Assembly: GCA_012735215.1 (NCBI GenBank)
Contig: JAAYHX010000022.1
Location: 1 to 35,871 of the forward strand
Direction of reading: 5' to 3'
Length of the DNA: 35,871 nt
DNA from: Tissierellia bacterium
Lineage (GTDB): Bacteria; Bacillota; Clostridia; Tissierellales; Tepidimicrobiaceae
Positions within the stretch are counted from its first letter, which is position 1, and the number at the start of each line of letters is the position of its first letter. The notes under the pieces were generated by a model that searched no databases, was not told where the DNA came from, and saw nothing but the letters and a program-made list of their open reading frames with translations. Positions 30,827 through 35,871 of the stretch are shown piece by piece. The position numbers and the translations under genes were made by a program.

Positions 30827-31789
30827 ATGAAAGAAAAAAAGAATTTCCAACCTGCCGCAGCCCTATCTTCTCCTAGATTTTGTAATACTGGCAATTTTAT
30901 GAGGATGCAGAGGTTTGATGATGCAGAAGGATTAGATTTTGCAATTTATGGGGTGCCTTTTGACACCACCTGTTCCTACAGGATAGGGGCTAGATTTGGT
31001 CCTCAAGCTATTAGAAACATATCGGTAATGATCAAGCCCAACAACCCAATCCATGAAATCAATATATTTGACTATCTAAAAGGAGGAGATTTGGGAGATA
31101 TCAATGTAATACCAGGATGTACCCAACCAACCTTTGAAAGAATAGAGGAATTTACTTTATCTATCCTTAAAGCCGGAGCAGTTCCCATTGCACTTGGAGG
31201 AGACCATTCTATAACCCTGCCTGAATTGAGAGCCATTGCAAAAGAACACGGCCCTGTTAGCTTATTGCATTTTGATGCCCATGCAGACATAAATGATGAA
31301 ACCTTTGGCGATAAGTACAACCACTCCACTCCAATTAGGAGAGCAATAGAAGAAAACTTGATTGACCCAACCAAGTCTGTTCAAATAGGAATGCGTGGCT
31401 CCCTATATGATGCTAGTGATTTTAAAGTGGCAAAAGAGTTAGGCCTTACCTTAATACCCACCCATGAAGTAAGAAGCATAGGAATTGAAGAGACCATTAA
31501 AAGAGCAAGGGAAGTTATTGGGAACAACAAGGTCTTCTTGACCTTTGATATTGACTTTATTGATCCTGCCTATGCTCCCGCTACCGGTGGACCAGAAGTT
31601 GGAGGATATACATCCTACGAAGGCCTTCAATTTATAAGAGGTTTTAAGGGCCTAAACTTTGTAGGTATGGACATAGTAGAAGTTGCTCCCATGTATGATG
31701 TAGCTGAAATAACTTCTCTTCTAGCAGCCTATCTTGTGTTTGAATTCCTGTCCATACTAGCAATAAATAAAAAGGAAAAGAAAGAATAA
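30827..31789 (+). CDS. speB: Agmatinase-family ureohydrolase
   Basis: 320 aa manganese ureohydrolase with the complete binuclear site: GGDHSITLPEL (His), LLHFDAHADIND (Asp, His, Asp) and LTFDIDFIDPAYAP (two Asp). It hydrolyses a guanidino compound to urea and an amine; agmatine to putrescine is the default annotation. Segments such as SPRFCNTGNFMRMQ, RFGPQAIRNISVMIKPNN and FGDKYNHSTPIRRAIEENLI are also close in layout to guanidinobutyrase and guanidinopropionase. The usual TGTPE of agmatinases is TGGPE here, so the substrate is not settled. No other polyamine gene is adjacent. Start preceded by AAGGGGGATTTTACC. Confidence 0.88.
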   Translation: MKEKKNFQPAAALSSPRFCNTGNFMRMQRFDDAEGLDFAIYGVPFDTTCSYRIGARFGPQAIRNISVMIKPNNPIHEINIFDYLKGGDLGDINVIPGCTQPTFERIEEFTLSILKAGAVPIALGGDHSITLPELRAIAKEHGPVSLLHFDAHADINDETFGDKYNHSTPIRRAIEENLIDPTKSVQIGMRGSLYDASDFKVAKELGLTLIPTHEVRSIGIEETIKRAREVIGNNKVFLTFDIDFIDPAYAPATGGPEVGGYTSYEGLQFIRGFKGLNFVGMDIVEVAPMYDVAEITSLLAAYLVFEFLSILAINKKEKKE

Positions 31790-31803
31790 TAAGTCCATAA
31801 ACA

Positions 31804-31829
31804 AAAGGCTAGGTTTTTACCTAGCCTTT
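31804..31829. terminator. Bidirectional terminator between ureohydrolase and glutaredoxin genes
   Basis: AAAGGCTAGGT and ACCTAGCCTTT form a perfect 11-bp stem with a TTTT loop. The T tract is better on the minus strand (TTTTGTTTAT). Confidence 0.8.
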
Positions 31830-31840
31830 AGATATGATCC

Positions 31841-32098
31841 TTAACCTTTAAAATTCTTGTAGTCAAATATTATCTCTTCTCCATCATTTACCACTATACA
31901 AGGAATACCTACCTTACCTGATTTTTTGATTTCAGCAAACTCTTCCTTTGTATCCCTATATTGTAAAAACTTCTTCAGGTTGAACATATTCTCACTGATA
32001 TCTAGATATAAAAATTTAATTCCTAGATTAGTTAGATACTCTCTTGCAGGGGCACAGTCTGGACAGTGCTTGCTTCCAAAAACTACTATCTTCTTCAT
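31841..32098 (-). CDS. Glutaredoxin-like thiol-disulfide protein
   Basis: 85 aa thioredoxin-fold protein with an N-terminal CPDC redox pair (FGSKHCPDCAPAREYL) and the cis-proline segment KVGIPCIVVNDGE. It probably reduces disulfides or mixed disulfides in the cytoplasm; the CPDC centre is not the classical CPYC, so the reductant is uncertain. GGAGAGATGTAA precedes the ATG. Confidence 0.88.
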   Translation of the reverse strand: MKKIVVFGSKHCPDCAPAREYLTNLGIKFLYLDISENMFNLKKFLQYRDTKEEFAEIKKSGKVGIPCIVVNDGEEIIFDYKNFKG

Positions 32099-32203
32099 TT
32101 ACATCTCTCCTCTCATTATGCTTCTACCTCTAATATACCATGAGAAAGTCATTGATAAACTTCACTGTATAAATGCTCTTTCATAAAGTGGATTTATAAA
32201 AAT

Positions 32204-33139
32204 CTATAACACATCTTTTATTACCCTTAAGGCATTCTTATAGAATATCTTATCAATTTCCTCTTCTGTAAACCCCTTATCCTTTAAACTATAGGCAAGC
32301 TTTTCTATTTCCCCAATATTTTTTATTTCATAATTGGGGTGGGAACCATCATAGTCAGATCCTAAGGCAATAACTTCTATGCCTCCAATATTCTTAATAT
32401 GTTTTATATGCCTTATCATATCCTCTATCCTAGCATTTTCTGAATCTCCCAAGAAATCTCTTTCAAAGCATATGCCCATAACCCCTCCACATTCAGAAAG
32501 AGTTCTTATCATAGGATCTGTAAGGTTTCTAGGATGTTCTTTCATGGTTCTTGAATTTGAGTGGGAGGCTATAAAGGGCTTTTTACTTTCCCTTGCCACA
32601 TCATAAAAGCCTTTGTCTGATAGATGGGATACATCAATTAGCATACCTAATCTATTCATCTCCTGGACAACCTCAAAACCAAAATCCGTTAACCCCTTGT
32701 CCCTAAATTCTTCATAGTAATTAGGATGGCCTATTTCATTTACATTGTTCCAGGTTAAGGTAAGGGATCTAGCTCCTAGCCTGTAGAAATTTCTTAAGTT
32801 GGATAATTCTCCTTTGATAGCAGCTCCTTCTTCTATGGTGAGGATTGCGGAAATCTTGCCCTTTTCATCATTTCTTTTAATATCCTCATAATTGGTTGCT
32901 AAGGAAATATATGAAGAGTTCTTTTCAAGCTCTATGTAAAACCTATCTATCATCTTTAAACAAGTTTCCAAGGGATCCTGGCCATTTTTTAAGTCCACCC
33001 ACATGGCGAAGAACTGAGCCAATGAATTGCCCTTCTTAAGCTTTTTAATATCTACACTCAGATCGTTTTCATAAAGTCCCTTATTCCCATCATTCATCAA
33101 CTTTAGTATGGTATCGCAGTGCATGTCTATGGGCCTCAT
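32204..33139 (-). CDS. Membrane dipeptidase (peptidase family M19)
   Basis: 311 aa zinc dipeptidase of the renal dipeptidase family, acting on L-Xaa-L/D-Xaa dipeptides. Metal ligands are seen in PIDMHCDTILKL (His, Asp), ILTIEEGAAI (Glu), LIDVSHLSDKGF (His) and IASHSNSR (His). The Asp of IALGSDYDGSHP completes the site. No signal peptide, so the Gram-positive enzyme is cytoplasmic. TAGGAGGTGGTTAG precedes the ATG. No transporter or peptide operon surrounds it. Confidence 0.94.
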   Translation of the reverse strand: MRPIDMHCDTILKLMNDGNKGLYENDLSVDIKKLKKGNSLAQFFAMWVDLKNGQDPLETCLKMIDRFYIELEKNSSYISLATNYEDIKRNDEKGKISAILTIEEGAAIKGELSNLRNFYRLGARSLTLTWNNVNEIGHPNYYEEFRDKGLTDFGFEVVQEMNRLGMLIDVSHLSDKGFYDVARESKKPFIASHSNSRTMKEHPRNLTDPMIRTLSECGGVMGICFERDFLGDSENARIEDMIRHIKHIKNIGGIEVIALGSDYDGSHPNYEIKNIGEIEKLAYSLKDKGFTEEEIDKIFYKNALRVIKDVL

Positions 33140-33165
33140 CTAACCACCTCCTAATCATATATTAA

Positions 33166-33192
33166 TTAAAAAACCAGCCCTTAAGACTGGTC
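33166..33192 (-). terminator. Terminator of the dodecin gene
   Basis: ACCAG and CTGGT arms plus two further pairs form a stem with loop TTAA, 12 bases after the dodecin stop. TTTTTTAATT follows on the minus strand. Confidence 0.88.
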
Positions 33193-33204
33193 TAAATCCA
33201 ACTG

Positions 33205-33411
33205 CTATTTGGAATCTACAACGAAGGAGATCTTTACATTTACCCTATAGTTGACAACCTTATTATCCTCAACTATAGCCTGCATATTGCTAACATATAC
33301 ACTCTTAATGTTTTCAATGGTCTTTGCTGCCTCTGTTACAGCTTCTTGAACTGCAGCTTCCCAACCATTGGCTGATTCAGAAAGAAGCTCTATAACTTTT
33401 ACAACTGCCAT
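33205..33411 (-). CDS. Dodecin family flavin-binding protein
   Basis: 68 aa, the family length. It reads AVVKVIELLSESANGWEAAV, then VTEAAKTIENIKSVYVSNMQ, and ends in NYRVNVKISFVVDS. Dodecins form 12-mers that store or buffer flavins (riboflavin, FMN, lumichrome). The conserved Trp of NGWEAAV is the flavin-stacking residue. GGAGGGGTAAT precedes the ATG. Its own terminator makes it monocistronic. Confidence 0.93.
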   Translation of the reverse strand: MAVVKVIELLSESANGWEAAVQEAVTEAAKTIENIKSVYVSNMQAIVEDNKVVNYRVNVKISFVVDSK

Positions 33412-33564
33412 ATTACCCCTCCAATCTGCTTATTCTTGTTGGGCTTATTATAACCAGATTTAGATTTAATATTATTGGATTGATTTCTAATGTATGGGGA
33501 GGGGAAAACTTAAATAATCTACATACAAGTATATCATGGAAGAGAAAAAGTTATCAAGGGAAAT

Positions 33565-33592
33565 ATAAAAAAGACATCCTATTTGGATGCCT
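33565..33592 (-). terminator. Terminator of the TM2 protein gene
   Basis: AGGCATCC and GGATGTCT arms with loop AAATA directly follow the stop. TTTTTTATATTT comes after on the minus strand. Between this and the dodecin start (33412-33564) only AT-rich sequence is seen. Confidence 0.85.
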
Positions 33593-34075
33593 TTATAACT
33601 TCCATTCATGCCCACATTTTAAACACTTTACATAACCATAATGTTTTTTACTTGTCATAGCTCCAACTGCTCCACCAATAGGGCCAGCAATAGCTGTACC
33701 AACAATTCCTCTGCCTATACTTAATCTTTTTCTTCTATCAACATACTGTATTGATGTACTTAAATATTTAGGGCAATATGCTACTCCTTTTTTTTCTAGT
33801 TCTTGAATTCGTTCATTTCTAGCAGCTAATGCTTGTTCTTGTTGAAGTTTTAACTGACGTTTTGCTTCTTCAGCTTTCTCACCTTTGATCCTATAATATT
33901 CTTCAATATCTTCACCTTTTATACCTTTAATAAATAAAGTTATCGTATCTACAATCCATCCAATGCAAAATAACCCAACTGTAATCAAATAAATTATTCC
34001 CATTTTGTAATCCTTGCGATAAAACTTATGTAATCCAAACCAACCTCCAAATAAACAGAGCCAAAAATCTTTCAT
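33593..34075 (-). CDS. TM2 domain protein with C-terminal zinc-ribbon-like tail
   Basis: 160 aa. The N-terminal TM2 domain (about 1-55) has two helices and the family motif GGWFGLHKFY plus GIIYLITVGLFCIGWIVD. A charged coiled-coil-like segment (about 58-95, EAKRQLKLQQEQALAARNER) follows. A Gly-rich stretch (GRGIVGTAIAGPIGGAVGAM) sits before a terminal CLKCGHEWKL. The expected partner knuckle reads YCPKYLSTSIQ, so one of the four zinc cysteines is Tyr. The pattern may be natural or decay. Function unknown. AAGGGATTGGAGT precedes the ATG. Confidence 0.85.
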   Translation of the reverse strand: MKDFWLCLFGGWFGLHKFYRKDYKMGIIYLITVGLFCIGWIVDTITLFIKGIKGEDIEEYYRIKGEKAEEAKRQLKLQQEQALAARNERIQELEKKGVAYCPKYLSTSIQYVDRRKRLSIGRGIVGTAIAGPIGGAVGAMTSKKHYGYVKCLKCGHEWKL

Positions 34076-34156
34076 ACTCCAATCCCTTCTTTATATGTTA
34101 TTCTAGTTTTATTATATCTCTATAAGAAGGGATTTTCTATAAAGTTTTCACATGAT

Positions 34157-34180
34157 GAAAAAAAAGAGCCTTGTTGGCTC
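34157..34180 (-). terminator. Terminator of the interrupted ferritin-like gene
   Basis: GAGCC and GGCTC arms with a 5-base loop on the minus strand are followed by eight T residues. Confidence 0.88.
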
Positions 34181-34204
34181 GATAATATTTTTAAAGTAAA
34201 CTTT

Positions 34205-34459
34205 TTAGTTTTTCATGAGTTTAATATCTCCCATTTTCCCCTTCATACCAAGGTTTTCCTTTGGCTGTCCTCCAATATCTTGTATATAACTTGCTAGTTT
34301 ATCAATATTCTATCTATGTTGTTTTTGAATCTCCTGAAAAACATTTTTGATTTTATCATCTTCTAGTCTGGATATGAAATTATTAAAGCTTTCTACTGCC
34401 ATATATTCACCTTGTAATAATTCATTTAGTGCATTTATAGTTTCAGACTTATTCCACAT
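34205..34459 (-). pseudogene. Ferritin-like (DUF2383-type) protein interrupted by an amber codon
   Basis: From an ATG at 34459, with a perfect AAGGAGG 7 bases upstream, the frame reads MWNKSETINALNELLQGEYM, AVESFNNFISRLEDDK and NVFQEIQKQHR for 49 codons. A TAG (34312-34310) interrupts it. The same frame then continues as NIDKLASYIQDIGGQPKENL and MKGKMGDIKLMKN to TAA. The two pieces together look like the start of a ferritin-like DUF2383 helical protein. The C-terminal half normally present is also missing. The amber codon is one C-to-T change from CAG, and the family has a polar residue there. It is probably a recent pseudogene that still has its expression signals. Confidence 0.75.
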
Positions 34460-34708
34460 CTGTTTTCCTCCTTAAGGGGTCTGTTTGTTTATATCTATAT
34501 TTTTCCATTTCCATCTATATTGCCCTTTTTATATATCAATCCATACTACTCCTACTTTCATGAGACACATAATAACCAAATTGGGTAGTCAATTTTTGTA
34601 TTAACACTTGCCTCCTTATACTTTTCCCATCAGCTACAGGGATTTATAAATAAAGAAAATGGCACACAAAGTGGCACATAAAGACCAAAATTACTATTGA
34701 TAAAGTGA
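34460..34708. other. Intergenic AT-rich stretch with a tandem 12-base repeat
   Basis: No gene seen. The only feature is a tandem pair, TGGCACACAAAG and TGGCACATAAAG (34660-34671 and 34672-34683), between the decayed ferritin-like gene and the tRNA-Arg terminator. Confidence 0.4.
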
Positions 34709-34746
34709 AATTAAAAACCTCTACACATATTTAAATGTAGAGGTTT
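34709..34746 (-). terminator. Terminator of tRNA-Arg
   Basis: AAACCTCTACA and TGTAGAGGTTT form an 11-bp stem just after the CCA end. TTTTTAATTT follows on the minus strand. Confidence 0.9.
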
Positions 34747-34752
34747 ATTTAT

Positions 34753-34829
34753 TGGCGCACCCTGAGGGACTCGAACCCCCGACCAACTGATTCGAAGTCA
34801 GCGACTCTATCCAACTGAGCTAAGGGTGC
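34753..34829 (-). tRNA. tRNA-Arg (anticodon UCG)
   Basis: A 77-base cloverleaf with encoded CCA. The acceptor pairs GCACCCT with AGGGTGC (discriminator G), the anticodon stem is GCTGA/TCAGT with loop CTTCGAA giving anticodon TCG, and the T arm is GGGGG-TTCGAGT-CCCTC. It reads CGA and possibly other CGN codons. Confidence 0.96.
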
Positions 34830-34847
34830 ATATTTATTTGTACTTAT

Positions 34848-34876
34848 ATTATAAATGAAATCTAACCCATAGACAA
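34848..34876 (-). promoter_or_regulatory. tRNA-Arg promoter
   Basis: Minus-strand TTGTCT (34871-34876), a 17-base spacer and TATAAT (34848-34853) lie 18 bases before the tRNA, just past the metallophosphoesterase stop. Confidence 0.75.
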
Positions 34877-34885
34877 ATATATTCT

Positions 34886-35698
34886 TTATTGTTTTTCTTC
34901 CATAGATTTTACTGTAATATTGCTTATTTGTACCCTGTTAAATAGTCTAATTGGTAGCAGGCTGTTTCCTAAGCCACTGTCTATATAAAGAATAGTGCTG
35001 CCTAGTCTAAAGCTACCCTTATCATATTTAGGGAAAAGTCCTTGGTCTGGAGCTAATATGGCACCAATAATAGGGAGTCTTATCTGGCCACCATGGGTAT
35101 GACCTGATAGTATCAAGTCTTCAAGTCCTGATGAGTAAACAATAGGTTTATCTGGTGAATGGGATAATAGGATATTAAAGCTCTCATTATCAAGTCCTTC
35201 TATGCTTCTTTCATAATCTTCCAAGTCAGCATCATAGCTTAACCCAGCAATATTTATAATATCACCATTTACCTTCAAAGTTGTATGCTTATTGTCCAGT
35301 ACTTTAATCCCCATCTCCTCTAATCCCCATACAAAGTCTTCTCCCTTAGGATTTCTAAGTTCATGGTTTCCAATTACAAAAAACACATTTCTATTTACCT
35401 TATGTATCATTTCAATGGATTTTAAAATGGGAGAGATCTCTTCAGTTCTGCCATCTATAATATCTCCAGTTAGCATAATCATATGAGGATTGAATTTCCT
35501 AATTTCATCCAGCAATCTATCTTGGTCAATTAATCTATTAGAGTGGTAGTCAGATATTTGGGTAATTCTTAATTCTCCCGATAGCTTCTTGCTGTTAAAA
35601 ATCTGATTGCTAACACAAAAACTGCTTATCTGGTTATAGATGTATAGGATAACAGCCAGCATGATTAACCCTAATATGCACAACACGATGCGATTCAT
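34886..35698 (-). CDS. Membrane-anchored metallophosphoesterase (YaeI/YkuE type)
   Basis: 270 aa. An N-terminal hydrophobic anchor (about 4-24, IVLCILGLIMLAVILYIY) precedes a calcineurin-like domain. All metal motifs are present: QISDYHSN (D-x-H), LTGDIIDGR (GD-x-x-D), VIGNHELR (GNHE), LLSHSPD and LSGHTHGGQ. Related proteins are phosphodiesterases or lipid/nucleotide phosphatases facing the outside; substrate unassigned. GGTGACTAG precedes the ATG. It sits between two tRNA genes with its own start region. Confidence 0.9.
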   Translation of the reverse strand: MNRIVLCILGLIMLAVILYIYNQISSFCVSNQIFNSKKLSGELRITQISDYHSNRLIDQDRLLDEIRKFNPHMIMLTGDIIDGRTEEISPILKSIEMIHKVNRNVFFVIGNHELRNPKGEDFVWGLEEMGIKVLDNKHTTLKVNGDIINIAGLSYDADLEDYERSIEGLDNESFNILLSHSPDKPIVYSSGLEDLILSGHTHGGQIRLPIIGAILAPDQGLFPKYDKGSFRLGSTILYIDSGLGNSLLPIRLFNRVQISNITVKSMEEKQ

Positions 35699-35719
35699 CT
35701 AGTCACCGCCTAAATTTTT

Positions 35720-35747
35720 GTAAAAAAAAATTGGCTATTGCCAATTT
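35720..35747 (-). terminator. Terminator of the tRNA-Leu transcript
   Basis: AAATTGGC and GCCAATTT pair around a 4-base loop. The minus strand continues with nine T residues. It starts 2 bases after the tRNA-Leu CCA. Confidence 0.93.
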
Positions 35748-35749
35748 AG

Positions 35750-35833
35750 TGGTGCGGGAGAGAGGACTTGAACCCCCACGTCAAAGACACTAGATCCTAA
35801 GTCTAGCGCGTCTGCCAGTTCCGCCACTCCCGC
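35750..35833 (-). tRNA. tRNA-Leu (anticodon UAG)
   Basis: An 84-base class II tRNA with long variable arm and encoded CCA. The acceptor pairs GCGGGAG with CTCCCGC, the anticodon stem is CTAGA/TCTAG with loop CTTAGGA giving anticodon TAG, the variable arm is TGTCTTTGACG, and the T loop is TTCAAGT. It reads CUN codons, mainly CUA. Confidence 0.96.
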
Positions 35834-35841
35834 ATGCTTAT

Positions 35842-35871
35842 TGGTGACCCATCGGCGACTCGAACGCCGGA
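35842..35871 (-). tRNA. 3' part of a tRNA, probably tRNA-Lys, cut by the window edge
   Basis: The minus strand shows a T arm (CCGGC-GTTCGAGT-GCCGA region) and an acceptor ending in ATGGGTC-A-CCA, followed 8 bases later by tRNA-Leu. The anticodon lies outside the window. The acceptor/T-arm sequence resembles Firmicute tRNA-Lys(UUU), but this is a guess from the 3' end only. Confidence 0.75.

Noticed and set aside
34310-34312. Amber codon as pyrrolysine
   Set aside because: No pyrrolysine insertion context or pyl genes are visible, the family is not known for pyrrolysine, and a C-to-T change explains it.
34640-34830. Prophage or island attachment site at tRNA-Arg
   Set aside because: No integrase gene and no duplicated tRNA 3' end in the window; the only hint is a short tandem repeat.

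Overview
The window comes from a low-GC, Gram-positive, probably anaerobic and spore-forming member of the Firmicutes (Clostridia or Tissierellia type). The evidence is the AT-rich sequence with strong GGAGG ribosome binding sites, a glmS ribozyme, a CBS/DRTGG-containing family II pyrophosphatase, a Spo0E-like protein, a CwlC-like amidase without signal peptide, and hemerythrin/DUF438 proteins. The genus cannot be fixed from this sequence alone. Almost everything looks like ordinary chromosome. I see no intact mobile element, prophage, CRISPR array or restriction system.

Layout. 0-6 kb: glmS with its self-cleaving leader ribozyme, homoserine dehydrogenase, a YaiI-type protein and the CBS-pyrophosphatase. 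6-10.3 kb: a MATE pump, an unlisted 48-aa cysteine/membrane protein and a fused ATPase-FtsX ABC exporter. 10.3-14.5 kb: two hemerythrin-type proteins, a remnant of a maltose O-acetyltransferase, and a LysR regulator divergent from a long CofE-like (F420-0:glutamate ligase family) protein. 14.5-17.7 kb: thymidine kinase with an NudC-type Nudix hydrolase, and an SsuBC-like ABC importer lacking its binding protein. 17.7-23.8 kb: a cysteine-rich CWC protein coupled to a nitroreductase, an orphan DUF1667 protein, a second MATE pump, methionine aminopeptidase, a TPR protein, a second nitroreductase-family protein and a PAP2 phosphatase. 24-27.4 kb: a compact UvrD-type helicase, a 37-aa Lys/Asn-rich protein, a structured intergenic element, tRNA-Lys and a DegV protein. 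27.5-30.6 kb: a 31-aa membrane peptide, a Spo0E-like phosphatase, an L,D-transpeptidase, RNase Z and a SPOR-domain amidase. 30.8-34.5 kb: an agmatinase-family ureohydrolase, glutaredoxin, M19 dipeptidase, dodecin, a TM2 protein and an amber-interrupted ferritin-like gene. 34.7-35.9 kb: tRNA-Arg, a metallophosphoesterase, tRNA-Leu and the 3' end of another tRNA.

How the genes work together. There is no single long operon. Likely short transcription units are tdk-nudC, CWC-nitroreductase and the ABC ATPase-permease pair. The 27.5-30.6 kb stretch has a cell-wall and sporulation flavour. The most notable small-scale items are four short genes below the usual ORF length cut-off (48, 37, 31 and 54 aa), the glmS ribozyme hidden inside an apparent N-terminal extension, two decayed genes, several palindromes sitting on promoters, and a perfect 13-bp intergenic hairpin behind a good promoter. 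Start sites were reassigned from ribosome binding sites for several genes. All functional statements rest on reading the sequence; no database search was possible.
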